Under the pieces are notes generated by a model, which saw only the letters and a list, made by a program, of their open reading frames with translations, had not been told where the DNA came from and searched no databases. This document shows positions 1 through 13,112 of a DNA stretch of 64,000 nucleotides, piece after piece. The position numbers and the translations under genes were made by a program. Source of the stretch: Otis tarda (taxonomy: Eukaryota; Chordata; Aves; Otidiformes; Otididae); NCBI GenBank assembly GCA_026413225.1, contig CM048552.1, positions 61,829,001 through 61,893,000 on the forward strand, read 5' to 3'. The stretch's first letter is position 1. Every line of letters begins with the position of its first letter.

Positions 1-590
1 AAAAATTATTCCACATCAGTAATAATTTAAAAAGTTAAAGCAGTGAATGATTGTCAACCTTCAGATTTTGTCCTTGCCTGCCAGGACCCCAGAGCATTGG
101 TATTTCTGAGAATGCCTGCGGATGACTAGGGGTGCACAAACTCTGGTTGCGAATCACTTTTCCAAACCGTAACTGAAATTATCAGAATTTATAACTCCAA
201 TTTGGCTTTTATGTGAAAAGCAGAAATGCAATATCACTGTACAATTACTAATGTGTTGTTTGGTTTGGGCTTTTTTTTTTGTGTCCAGGGACAACTGACA
301 TTCTGGTTGTTTCCCTGATGAAGGAGTGTGAATGAGTGCAGTGTCTGCAGCTAAAGCTAGGTATTGATTTACTTGGGTATGGAAGTACCAATGGACTTGA
401 CTTCCCTTTGAAACCTGAGGAATGCTAAGTCAGCATTGTGACAGCTGTGCCTCTGTTCACGTTTTGAACGAACTTTGTTTTGGATTCCTGGGCCTAACTG
501 CTTCTTAGCTTTATATTTATTTTATGCTGTAAAGTTCATGTTACCAGATAGGTGCTCCTGCCTCTTTTTTTTTTTCTCCATTTTGTTATA

Positions 591-596
591 AATAAA
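591..596 (+). promoter_or_regulatory. Candidate polyadenylation signal AATAAA
   Basis: An exact AATAAA follows a T-rich stretch and is followed by a T- and G-rich segment at about 620-690, as a cleavage region would be. If real, it would end a plus-strand transcript entering from the left; WASHC3 is the synteny-based guess. No coding exon supports this, and AATAAA is frequent by chance in AT-rich DNA. Confidence 0.15.
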
Positions 597-1573
597 CAAA
601 TCTCAGCATCATACAAAGTTCATGAGTTTAGAGTTTGATTTTCTTCAGTTGGTTGGCCTGCCTCCAGAGAAGAAATAAGGTGGGGTTTTTTTAAGTTCTT
701 GGTTTTAGGTGTATTCTTTCATAATGAGCGGACTTTCCTGCCCAGACTATTGCCATTTTTTTCCTCAAAAAGCCCAGAGTAATTCCTGTAAAGACAGCTT
801 TCCTCTTTCACCTCATGAAGTGTAGCCCAGTGTATGGATAGTTAAGGATATTGGTATCAGTCCAAACTCCCTCATTCCCAGGGAAGACTTTCCTTGGTTT
901 TATTTAATAATAACACTAATAGAGTACACTTCTATTCTAGTCTAATTTAATTCTGGTGACCAAAGGTGTAGATTTTAATAAGAAAAGTTTGTCATGTATC
1001 TTTGCGTGCTTCTTTGTGAGTTGCTGCAAGGATAAAAGATTTGGTACTGAATGGCATTAGGTTACATGTAACATAACCAAGGAGAATTTCTTCACTGCTA
1101 CTTCCACCCTCGTGCAGTAAGACTGGAAGATCTGTTTTCTGAGTGAAGGTGTTAATTACTCCTCTCACAAGTGACACCCTGTGCCTCATTAACCTGCACT
1201 GCAAATGTACTCTGTTCTGAGACTGCAAGAAAGCTGATGTGCTGGAGAAATGCAGAGAGAAATGCACCTGTACTCTTTGGGATGCCCTCCTAAATAAAGG
1301 CAAGTGCTTTGAAGCCTATGTATTTAGTAGGCTTCAAGGGCTTCATCCACATGAATATTGAATCTTTGCTGCCCTAAGTAGCTCCAGAAGACAGGATCTA
1401 GCAGCTTTGGTCCAGGCACATAAAATAATTATATTAATCTAATATAATCACAGCATAAGTCTGGGGAGTTCGATTTTGCCATCATATCTGGTTAACACTT
1501 GATTTTTGGTTATTTGTTCTCTAGTTTTCTGCCCCCATGTAGCATAGAATACTTTAAAATACAGAACTGATGC

Positions 1574-1597
1574 AAAAAAAAAAAAAAGGGGGGGGGG
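1574..1597 (+). repeat. A14-G10 homopolymer junction
   Basis: Fourteen A are followed directly by ten G. No gene or mobile element boundary was recognised at this spot. Homopolymer lengths of this kind are prone to sequencing error. Confidence 0.8.
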
Positions 1598-4500
1598 AAA
1601 CGCCTTTGGACACCACTTCATGCAAACCATGACAAGCATCTACTGATCAGATTACATCAGATGGAGGAGTATCAGTCATTCAAAAGGATGTTATGCAGAG
1701 GATACCATTGAAACTTTCCATCCAGCAGTCCTTACTGTTGAATCTGGATGCATGATCCCAACTATTTGGATAGTTCTGATTGCTACCTAATGAGGTAAGA
1801 TATGTTTTTTGACGCTATTCCAACAGCCAGGTCAAAGACGAAGTCACATATGCAGACGGGACTGATGAAGACAGCTCTCCAAGACTTCTACATCTGCAGC
1901 CTTATCAACGCTAAAAACTTAGCCTGCCAAGTCTGCTGGGCATTTGAACGCTGTTGCCATAAAGGTATCAGCAAGCTCTTTTGTGAAGCCTGTAGTTTTT
2001 TTGGCACAGTGTAAATGAGCACAAAACTTATGTTAGGTTTGGCTCTAGGTTGTCTTGCAAATTAATAGGTTTTTATCAGTCTTGCTTTACATGAAGCACT
2101 CTTTCTGGATAAGAAATGGAAAATGATGATGAATGGAGTGCCAGCTGTAATCAGCTAATTAACTCAGTGTGTCTAGGTGGATAGCCCATGGCACATGGTG
2201 CCATCCAACCTGATCTCTGCGACAGCCTTCATGTCATGCCATTGTTAATTCTTTCATACCAGATAGTTAATTCTTTCCAGGATAAGCTTTTTTTTTATTT
2301 GTTGTGTCACAACAGTGCACAGAACTCACGGCCAGCTGTTCAAACATACCTAAGCTCAACTATAAACATGTACATATTCGTAGAACTGAGGACAATATTT
2401 CATTAATACATTCAACTGTTGGACAAGTGATGAAAAACAAGAAAGAGCAATTGTAAAGACCAGCATCCCCAGTAACACGTATGCACTGAGTAGTTAAAGA
2501 GTCAGTAGATAAAAGTCGTATCCGTAACCACTGCTCTTTACCTGCCTCGTAAGTTACTGTCAACCAAAAATAGTGAGCAGGTAGTTAACATTGAGCAGAT
2601 AAGCGTAACAAGAAGAGAACATGATTTAAATCCAAGCAGAGTGGAGAGACTCCATCGGATTTCGATGGTGCTGAATGAACCCCCTCGTAAACAGCCTTCT
2701 TAACACAGCAGCTACCATGTAGCATGATTATGAGATCTCGTTTTCCTCCTCAGGCCAAATTTAAGTGCCCTCAGTCTTTACTCCTTCTCTCCAACGAATC
2801 TGAAAACGACGACTGCTGCGTAGCCCACTGCTCGGTCTGGTTCTTCACGTCTCATAATTGCACCATTATCACCCATAAGGAACCTATTAATGTGGAAGAG
2901 GTTTTGAAACCAAAGCCTCTCTTTTCAGAGCCCTGATCTAGGAATGCTTTAAGGGTATATGCCAGCTGAAGAATCAGATTCATTTTGGTTCTGGGAATCA
3001 AACCACAGACTCTGAAAAACAATGGAATTCATGGCTCATTCCAGAAAGTTAAGCAACAGCCTCAGCTTTTTGCTAAAAGAAGGCTAATAAGGTTTGATGT
3101 AACATCAGAGGACCTAATTCGGATCTAATAACAATACTTGTTTTTTGAACACTTTAGCCTTAACACAAACAATTTCTCACTTCATAATTTTCCTTCCTAG
3201 GGCCTTCTTTTGGAATATCCTACAGGCAGATGTCCTACTTAACAGGAGACCCCTTGTATTCTGCCAGTTTCCAGCTGCGTTTAAGCATTTACTGATGGAG
3301 AACATTTCAACCATCAGGCAAAGAATTCTCTCTTTCTGTGTGGCATGCCAGATGACAGCTACAATATGATCTGCAGAAAGACACGCTGTCTTAAGGCTAC
3401 CTGGGCAGTAGTATGATGGCTTTAGTAATTTCTGCCTTCTTTGAAACAGCACTGTCCCTATTTAGAAGTAGCTGTTAAGAAATAATGAGCTGTATACAAA
3501 GCAGCGTGTTATGCGTGGAGCTGAGCGGCAGCTGTCGTTCCTATCAGCAGAAGAATGACCATGAAAAATATGGAGAATCAAAAGCAGCAGCAAACATTAA
3601 ATGATCTCAAGGGAATGGACATTTCAGAATGTGATTGGATTTGCATTTCAAGTTTAGGAGTCATTACAAAAACGTTTGTTCCCATCACTGTAAATGTAGA
3701 TGCAAGAAGTAGCCAGCTACTCTGACCTTATAAGCACCCAGGAAATAACATAAGCCTAAATCATTCCAGTTTGTTCTAGGATCTTAAATTGTGGTTCTGA
3801 TAAGAGGTGTTAGCAAAATGGTTGGGGAAAAGATGACACAATTGGTATCCTTTAAAAAAAAAAAAAAGGCAAGTTTAAAAACAAAGTAAAAAAATACCGG
3901 GGAAAAAAAAGTTACAACAATGGCTAGGTTTCCTGAAATAAATTTGCACTGGAATTCGTGTCCTGTTTACAATATCTGCTGTAAACCCCAGCCTCTATAG
4001 CTTCCTTTTTGCATCCTGCACAGTTCCGGCGTAGCTGTGTGCAGCTGAAACAGAGCTGATGCTGTGTGCCTGTTCACACACAGCGCTGGGAAGGAGAACA
4101 CAAGCTATAAGTGAAGTTGCTTTAAGAACAGGTTTTGGGATTATACTTTACTGGTGAATCAGCTGGTCTCCGTCCAAATTTGTGCAAATCTGAAATGAGT
4201 AGGTTGGTTAAAAAAATATTTTAAAATCCTAGGAAGTTAAAGGCACTAAAGTGGCCATTAATAAATGTTAGAGAGTAAAACTAGATGTTGAAAAACAGGC
4301 TCCCCAGATATGTTGGACAAGAGCCTACAAAAGCCTTCAAAAGAATTTTCTTCAAAACACTATGAAACTTAACAGGAAACGCTCTATAGGAGACTTCATG
4401 ATAATTATAAAGATGTTGTTTGGCACTTTCTGCATAATGTGTTCCCTTGTTTAAAGTAACGATACTGACATTTCCCAATAGTCCAAAAATAAATTATTGG

Positions 4501-7500
4501 GGCACCAACAAACGTGTGCTAAGGAGTGAGTTCAGATTAGCAATATTTTATGTTAAACAGTGGTTTAGCAGTAGACTAACAGAACTACCCCCTGTGCAGA
4601 GTCTCTAGGAGATGATAATTAATTCCATGATTTGGGTTGGATGAAGTATGACAGCGTATTTGATTGATCCTAATGCAGCCCAGTATAAACATAGATAAGA
4701 AAAGCCATCACTTCCCTTTTCTGCTGGAGTCTCTATCCTCCTCCTGACTGTCACAGATGTTTTAAGACTTCATTACCTATTATTTGATGGGTGGTCATTT
4801 ACCTTGTGGCTCTTCCAGTTCCATCAGCATTGTTCTCTTCCCTTTCCTCCTCCCCACATCAGTACTGGTTCATTAGACTCACCAGAGGCATATAGTTCTG
4901 TATCTGTTTTATTTCCAATTTCACTGGTTTTCTTTCCTGTTATTTTTTATTATTTTATTCTATTTTTTTTTATTTTATTAATTTATATTTATTTTAGTAA
5001 TTTTCAGTGATGCACGTGGGACTCCTAACTTAGGCTTCTGTTTTCCCATCTTGTGATGGGAAAGGTTCTTGTGCATTGACCCCTTGAAATATATTTCAGC
5101 CATCACTTAGCTGCCAGGAGAGGTGAACCCTTCACAATCAAGCAAATGGTCCCTGCACCCGCAGTGACACCCTTTTCAGAGTCTCCCACACAGCACCGGA
5201 GACAGGAGCAGATCGCCACAAACATCTTTCCTGTGTAGCTTGTTCCTCAGTGTTTCATTTCAGAGCCTCTGTTCCTCTTCTGTCATTTTGTTGGCAAAAA
5301 AAAACTCTCCTGTATTCCCTATGGGACTTCCAAACAAGCTGGTGTCTTCACACCAGAAGCTACATGGAGACCTTTACAAGCAAGCATGATCTCCCGTTAT
5401 CCCAAATTCTACGCTGAAAATCCACAGATGGGAAAGATCCTCCTGGCTCTAACTGACTCGCTGCAATCTGTGAGCAGGTACTTCTTCTCTAGGTCCTATG
5501 ACTGCTGGTACAACATAACATTGCTCCTAAGAAACCTGCTAAAGCATTGATCCTTAGTATCCAGAAACAGAGAAAAAGTGCTTCCTGCTCCCTCTCTCTA
5601 ATGTGCTGTCGTTTAATCTAATTGATTGTTTATTCATTAGAGGATAATAAAGTTTTTTGTTTTTCTTTATTTCCACTGAGGCCATGTTGAGTGCTGTATT
5701 TGTTTCCACAGGCTTTGAGGCAAACTCTTGTACTCCTACCTTTTCCTTCCCCTCTTTTCTTATATGGGGACTCTCCTCTTTCTTACCTGTTCTCTCAGCT
5801 TCTAAACATTGGATCTGTTTCTGAGTCTGCATGTCTTGAGAGTAAGTGACAAAAACACAGGGGAATTGCTGATTCTGTAAAAAAATTTACATCATTTATT
5901 ATCCCAGATGATGATCCATCTCCAACTCCCTTTGAAGAAAACTGAGATATTAGTCCCCGTTTCACCACGTCATTTAACTGCTACCATGATTTACAGGATG
6001 CTTTCAATAACCCATCCATGATATTGCTAGGATTTTGGTTTCTGAGACTTCGGTTTTTCCAAAACCCAGAGGCATGCATAAAGGCAGAGATTCTATTCTT
6101 CCTAGAAATCTGGGAAAGACTTATCTGTCCCCAGTCCTGAGCTGAGTGATTGATGCACAGTGCTTTCTGCTCCCTGAATTTAACTGAGTGGTTTGAGAGT
6201 CAACCTCCTTTCATCCTTCAGTCCCTACTCAAGAAGACTCAGAGGACTGCATTTTACTCCAGAAATTGGTTTTTATTTGTCTGTTTGTGCATTTTTCCAT
6301 ATTGAATTTTTATCTGATGCTGTAATGAACAGTTTCCAATTGTGTCTTTCTTTAGTTTCCTCTCACTCCTCTTTAGTCCTAACATTGTTAAATATTTTTG
6401 CAACCAGAAGGTATTTTTGGAGTGAATATACTGCCATGACTCTCTGTTTTCAATGGCAACGCTCAGTTCTGGCTGCCATGAGCAGACACAAGATGCCATG
6501 TAAAACTGCAAGTTGATTTAAAAAAAAATCTGATTATATAATGTTATACCATTTCTTTTGGTTGAAATTCCAGGAAAGTAGCAATAGGGATTTTATATTG
6601 CCTATTCTAAACAGTAAGCATGTTCTAAATTCAGTTTAAGAATAAAAAGCTATGCTAATACAACAATAATGTTCAATTTTAAAGCTGTTTGGCAAGGAGA
6701 GGTACTGAAAAAATGTCAGCTTCACCCTTTGACAGGACTGGCAATCACCCTTTAAAATCTGCTATAATACTATAATTACCCCAAATATTTGGTTTAAACA
6801 CTTTTAGGCTACCCAGCCATGCCAGCTGTAGGCAGAATCTCAGTCGAGAGTTTATTTTGGTCAGCAGTCAGGTCAGAGAGCACCCATGACATACTACCTG
6901 TATACATTCAAATTCCCCAGACATCAGATTGAGACCACAAAATGGAGGAAAGTAAGGCTAATTTGTTGACTGTCATGAAGAAAGATGATTTCTGGAACAG
7001 AATAATAGAAACCACATCCTAATACTAACATACTAGGAGAGCCATTTGCCAACACAATTTGTGTGAATTGCGTATTAGGTAACACAGAAGGACAGAGGAC
7101 AAAGGGAGAAATAAGAAATGGCGCCATCTCCATGCCCCCAAAACCAAGAGAAAGCCATGCCAATGGAAAGCTTCCACACTCCTGCAGCCGGACTCCTGGT
7201 TCCTCAGTTGCTTCTGAGACTGACACAGCTACTCAGGGTCTTCTCAGATCTTGCCACAGTGCGACGATCTTTACACACAATAGCTTTTGCACTGAATTTT
7301 GAAGTAAATGTTATTAGAGGCTTAATCAAAACAATATCCTTTTGCAATCTGTGGTATTGGTTCTGATAGCTCAGGTCTAAACACTTCACTTTAAACACTC
7401 CATTTCCATTCCTTCAATAGGAAAACAAGTTGGGTTAATCCAGAACAAGCAGACAGTCTTAGAGCTTGATGTCACCTTCAGACTGCTTACAGAGAAATAA

Positions 7501-10176
7501 TTCAATTTCCAGATTCGTCCCTGAGGTTATTCTACTGACTCCAGAACCTATCTACGAAACATCCCCAGGCCCTATGAACAATGTATGCACTTGCTGAGCA
7601 GAACAACAAATACTGACAATTAAAGCCAGTAAAAGGCCTGTAATCTCATTTTAGTTGACTAAAGGTAAGAAGATCGCTTTTCCTTCAAGTGAAGGTTCTT
7701 ATCTCGTATTGAATTGGGATCTTCAAAAATTAAATAGCTGTCTATAAGAACAGAGGGATATTTCATCAGATGGTATTTTTGAACATTACATTTTTGCCTT
7801 AAGATGAAGACCTATGGTCAAAATCAGTTCTAAGCAGCAAAGACAACAAGATTTTACGTGTAATCTTAGTGAAAGTTCAAATCTGCACAAAATTCTATTT
7901 ATAACTTTTTAAAGGAACAAAGCCCAAAAATTACTATTAAAAACTATACTAAGGAAGAGACTAGCAATCATATAAAACAATATTTATGGTAATCCTAGAA
8001 TAATAGTTTTTTACTTTCCCAGGAAATCTATATGAAGTAAATCTAGCACAGATTACTAAAAAAAAACAGAGCCCACATGGAAATGCTGGGATATGACAAA
8101 GCCTACCTGCGGAAGCCCTTGTTTTAGATCATTTGGTTGAAGAGTAGTCAAGGTTTCTGAACTATCTACACATTGGATGTTTAAGGGGGAAGCTGGTTGA
8201 TTTGAACAAAAAAAAATCCTTTGAATTGTAGTATTGCCCAAGAATTGCATCACCCAGTCACCCATAGACAGACAGAAAATAAATAGTTCCAGATTCTAGC
8301 TAGAATGAACAAAGATAAAAAAGAGCCTTTATGCACAAAGATAAAAGCTAAGGCACATATTATATCTCATTACCAGTGTTACTCCCTTTTTTCCTGGTTA
8401 GAATTTCCTTAGCCATCCACAAGTCCTATGCAATTATCTTTAAGCTACTGACTTTTTGCGTGGTTTCCGCTTTCGCCAAGCAAAACACAAACCAAAACCC
8501 CTGTTGCAGACAGATGATCTCATACCAACCTACCTCTGTATGTGACGTCGCACACTTGTGTGACACCTGCTGTGGCCACCTTACCAAAGTGATGTTAATC
8601 TGTGCTGCTGTCACTCTCCTTCTTCGCATTCTCACAACAATATATTCTTGAATAATTCAAACCAAAAGAAAAAAAGTCAGTAAAAACCATCTAATGTGTT
8701 TCAACTATTTGATGTGGCGTAAGAGGTAGGAAAGATACCTCTTCGCAGAGAGATCTGTGAGCTGCCTATATTTCTAAAGCAGGGCTACAGAAACACCATT
8801 CTGGCCTATCTCATGATGAAAGTCTAGATGTTCCTCAGGGAAAGCTTCTCTGAAAGGCACCTTCCACTTACAATGAATTTGATGAGTGTGTGTTGGGAGA
8901 GGAGTTGTGGAGTAAGAAGGTTCTATTGTGCTAAAGATGTCTATCAATAACAAAATATTCATACTTTGTTAAAGCACTTTCTGTATTTGTTTAAAAAAAT
9001 CCATGCAACATTTGATGAGAGTTTTTAGAGGAGTATCTATGCTCAATGTGGTTTATTTAAGACTGACAATGCTGAACTTGTATAATTCCAGGTAAAATAA
9101 TAGATGTTCAGAGGCCTGGATTATTGCTATGCTTCATGGAAGACATGAAAAAAATATTATCCAAGTGTTTAGTCAGGCAAGGAAATAACTGAAAACAGAC
9201 TTATTATATGTAAACAAAAGTACATTTTAAATAGATACAGTGGCTGCCTTTGATTTTTTTTTACAAGCTGACATGTCACTATTTCTGGGTGCAGAATGGC
9301 TACAATTTTGAAATTTTAAAATCTTGGGTTTTTGTATTGTTTTCTCGTGAAAATAAGGTCTATACATCTTCCAATGCTCCACTGCAAACTGACAGAAGCT
9401 ACTGAGTAAAATGTATCTTCTTTGTAATAGAGAGGAAAAACTTCCCATGGGAAGTGACTTAATAATGACAGCTGAATTGCAGCTTGTGCCAGTGCTAACT
9501 ACAGCAAGTGGCTCCTTTGATTTAGAAAAATTAATTTGAGTATCGAAGTTGCCATGACACTACATGTTGCAGTAGCAAAACATATTTACTTAGATTAAAG
9601 CAGGAAGGGATGGCAAGGAAACTTAGATCTGACTTGTTTTCCACAAAGGCATAATTAAAAAAATCATTTAACTGGGTCTCCAGATGACTGTTAAAAACAG
9701 TTAAAGCTACCTACAAAACTATTGTACTTGCTGGCCTGAACGAGGAAAATAAACCCTGATCATGTGGTCTACTAGTGCCATCTATTGTGTACAGGGAAAA
9801 ATACAGATACCAAATGTAAAAGTTGCCTATTTTCTCTTTAAAATGTGAGAATAGCCTTTCTGCATTACAGTACCAATTAGAAACCACAAGACAAAGCTCA
9901 TAAAATCACTTCAGTTTTTTATAAAATACAGCAATTATTATAATTTATGTGTATTACAGCAACATGCAGGACTCTAACTACTGTCAGGCTCCATCATGCC
10001 AGCACTGTGTGGGCATGTATAGACCACATGGGCACACACACACAGATGCACTGAAAGACAGATCCAACTGTGATAATTCTACTCAAAGCTACGGAAATCT
10101 TACAAATTAAAATATATTACAACTTCCTTAGGTTATGTAAAATTTATCCTCAATAAAGGGACATTAGCTCATCTTA

Positions 10177-10563
10177 CAGATTCACAGAATGGTTTGGGCT
10201 GGAAGGGACCTTTGAAGGTCATCACCCCCCTGCAAGGACCAGGGACATCTCCAACGAGATCAGGTTGCTCAGAGCCTCATCCAACCTGGCCTTGAACGTT
10301 TCCAGGGATGAGACATCCACCACCTCTCTGGCCAACCTGTTCCAGTGTCTCACCAACCTCGTTTTCAAAAATTTCTTCCTTATAGCCAGCCTAAATCTAC
10401 TCTCTTTTAGTTTAAAACCATTACCCTTTATCCTTTTGCTGCAGGACCTGTACCCATTTTTCCTATAAACCCCCTTTAAAGTACTGAAAGGCCGTAATAA
10501 TGTCTCCCCGGACCCTTCTCTTCCCCAGGCTGAACAACCTCAACTCTCTCAGCCTGTCTTCCA
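10177..10563 (-). mobile_element. CR1 LINE 3' end, 5'-truncated
   Basis: Read on the minus strand, this is the 3' end of a CR1 non-LTR retrotransposon. It contains the decayed C-terminal part of the reverse transcriptase frame and the short 3' UTR with the typical segment reading 'ctTCCAGCCCAAACCATTCT' near the low-coordinate end. It matches the CR1 copies at 11.26 kb and 31.7 kb over the same segment. It is severely 5'-truncated, as most avian CR1 copies are. The coding remnant is interrupted, and the plus-strand open frame across it is only a shadow. Boundaries are judged by eye, about 15 bases either way. Confidence 0.93.
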
Positions 10564-11261
10564 CGGAAATGAACCTTACCCATTCTTAAAATCCAAGCAC
10601 CATGCTGCCTTTCACCATTTCTTGGAGGAGAGAACAATCATATTACAAATGACATTGTAAACCACTAGGCTCAGCTCATCAACACCAAACATTCTGAAGT
10701 CTTCAAGCAGACCCTCCAAAACCTGAAGGCTTGTGAAAATGTGATGTCAACACTGAGACTAAGACTCTGCATTCAAACAGCAGTTTAAAATACCAAGCTC
10801 TTGAATGTCTTTACAAACTTCATACTGAAATGTCCAAAATTTATTGACTTATATTACCATAATCCCTCTAGTCTGCCTGAAATTTTGGTAACTAGTATTG
10901 CCACCAAATAATAAGGGCCTTGTCATCATTTTACTACTATCACACATATGCTGCTGTCAGAGATAAGGCAGTATGGAAACAGAGCAGACCAGAAATAAAA
11001 ATTTATAATACCTTATGACAAAACACAAAGGTGCAATATATGGTGATCGCTGGCTGAGCACATGAGAAGAGCAGAGGGAGTGACAGTGTCCTAAGACAGA
11101 GTGGGTTTTCGGTATTTTGAGTCGATTTGAGTTTCATCCTGACATGATTTGGAACTGTGACAGAATCCGCAACAGTAGTATTTCATCAGTAGATCAAGCT
11201 GCACAACCTAGAAAAATGAGGCTTTGTATTTTTGGAAAGTGTAGAGAAATTATTTAGCATA
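10564..11261. other. Spacer between two inverted CR1 copies
   Basis: About 700 bases of AT-rich unique-looking sequence separate the minus-oriented CR1 on the left from the plus-oriented CR1 on the right. I see no gene or RNA in it. Confidence 0.6.
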
Positions 11262-11693
11262 ATAAAGGGCTGGAGCACCTTTCCTATGAGGACAGGCTGA
11301 GAGAGTTGGGGCTGTTCAGCCTGGAGAAGAGGAGGCTCTGGGGAGACCTTATAGCGGTCTTCCAGTACCTCAAGGGGGCCTACAAGAAAGACGGGGAGAG
11401 GCTGTTCAGTAGGGCCTGTTGTGATAGCATGAGGGGTAATGGTTTTAAAATAGAGAGAGGTAGATTTAGATTGGATATTAGGAAAAAAATGTTTACAATG
11501 AGGGTAGTGGAACACTGGAACAGGTTGCCCAGAGAGGTGGTGGATGCCCCATCCCTGGAAATGTTCAAGGCCAGGCTGGATGAGGCTCTGAGCAACCTGA
11601 TCTGGTTGGAGATGACCCTGCTCCTTGCAGGGCAGTTGGACTAGATGACCTTTGAAGGTCCCTTCCAACCCTAACCATTCTATGATTCTATGA
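11262..11693 (+). mobile_element. CR1 LINE 3' end, 5'-truncated
   Basis: A plus-strand CR1 3' end. It begins inside the reverse transcriptase C-terminus (the region encoding '[12 protein letters not shown]') and keeps about 112 codons open through the '[12 protein letters not shown]' and 'HWNRLPREVV' motifs typical of CR1. It ends in the 3' UTR and two direct copies of the 8-base terminal unit ATTCTATG at 11677-11692. That octamer repeat is the hallmark of CR1 3' ends, which lack poly(A). This copy faces away from the one at 10.18 kb, so the pair forms an inverted repeat. Confidence 0.96.
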
Positions 11694-13112
11694 TAATTAC
11701 TAAAAATAACAGCAACTGTCATGTGATTTACTGTAGATTATGCAAAAGAAGTTTCTCAATCACTCACAATGGGCTGACAAATAGAAAACATCACGCAAAC
11801 AGCGTAGATGGTAAAAATATTTCTAGCATGGCTCTCAAGAAAAAAATAGCTGGTTTTTTTGTTGCTAAGAAATGTGAAAATACAGAAAAAAAGGCTCTGT
11901 TGCAAAGAAACAGGAGTATACTGTGACATTTCCTGTACTAACCTGTAAAGAACATTTGATTGTAAAAAGTTAAACAGCATTTTTTAACAAGAGCCATCCA
12001 CGGATGAAATGGTACAATTTGGTAGAAGAAAACATTTTTCAGTTGCTTGCAACATGTCAACTCAAATTTCAACTGAAAAAATAATCAGAATCTTGACTGA
12101 AAAGCTGCCTGGAGCCAGAGAATAATCGAAGTGTTTTCAATAACTGTTCACTGCAAAAATGAAAAGGTAATAATCCATTGTCACCATCTGCATATCGATG
12201 CATGTTGTTTTTGGTCTAACAAATTAAACAAAAAGCAAACTGTTGGTGATGCATTCTTTGGTCATGAATGCAAACTCAGATAAAAATGCATCATGATAAA
12301 GCTTGGAAAAAAGGGAAGGATTCCATTCAGTAGTTCATTAGTACTTGAATTAACACATTGATTTCGGCAAACAACATTATCTTGATTTAACCACTTTCTC
12401 TGAAAAATGTTTTGGTTTTTTTTTCTCTTTAGGAGACTGTAAGCACTATAAAGGTTGACAGGGTCCTGGATATGATTCCTTTGGGGAGGACAGAGTACTA
12501 AGAGATTAAATAAGTGTGAACTTGTTTCAGGAACCTTATATTGGGATGATGTTTACTTAGTGTTCTCTCACCTTGAAACTTGTGAAATTTATTATGGTGA
12601 CTTCCTGCCTAAATTAGAACAAAGAATTCTTCTCCTGTTTAAGTGTACTAGAATTCACTGAAAAACACACTAACATTAGTTAAGGCTGAACTTCAAGTTA
12701 ACATAATTTCTTTTATCTATGTAAAGGGTTCAGTAAATTGATTAGACGAAATATGATTTCATTTGAAATAACAACTTCAAGCTCCTTATATCTTAGTTTA
12801 AGAAAGCTAGGAATAAAAAGCAATAAAAGAACAATACACAATCCATTAGGAAATACGGTCTTTTCTTAACATGGCCTTCAAAATAACGGGATGTCACTTT
12901 TTGTGGTTGGTATAGATTTTCTTGTGAGTATTTCTGATCTTCACTTGAAGGAATGTGTGCCCCTTGCAGCATACCTGATCAGCAAGAGTAAGTAAGTCTT
13001 GCATTAATCAGTACTAGATTCGATTTTTAACATGATAGCTGCTATAAACCTCTGCAAGATAACCTCAGTACTGTGGAAAGCAAATCTCTCAGTGAAAAAC
13101 ATTTTTACTATT
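11694..13112. other. Intergenic or distal DRAM1 3' flank
   Basis: AT-rich DNA with no supported gene. Read on the minus strand it lies downstream of DRAM1. It contains a second candidate minus-strand AATAAA at 12588-12593, which could serve a longer DRAM1 transcript. Confidence 0.5.

Larger units (their letters stand above)
1..10176. other. Intergenic DNA, no supported gene
   Basis: This AT-rich stretch holds only short, overlapping open frames with no recognisable domain or splice structure, so I support no gene in it. By human synteny the next gene beyond DRAM1 should be WASHC3, transcribed towards DRAM1, but I found none of its coding exons here. Part of the stretch (about 4.7-6.5 kb) is T-rich on the plus strand. 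There is an A14-G10 homopolymer junction at 1574-1597 and a possible plus-strand polyadenylation signal at 591-596. Confidence 0.6.

Noticed and set aside
1..2000. Possible 3' exons of WASHC3, expected by synteny at the left edge
   Set aside because: None of the expected WASHC3 C-terminal coding segments could be found on the plus strand; only a lone AATAAA is present.
5554..5832. 92-codon charged minus-strand frame
   Set aside because: No recognisable domain, no splice or promoter context, and it lies in a T-rich region that favours such frames.
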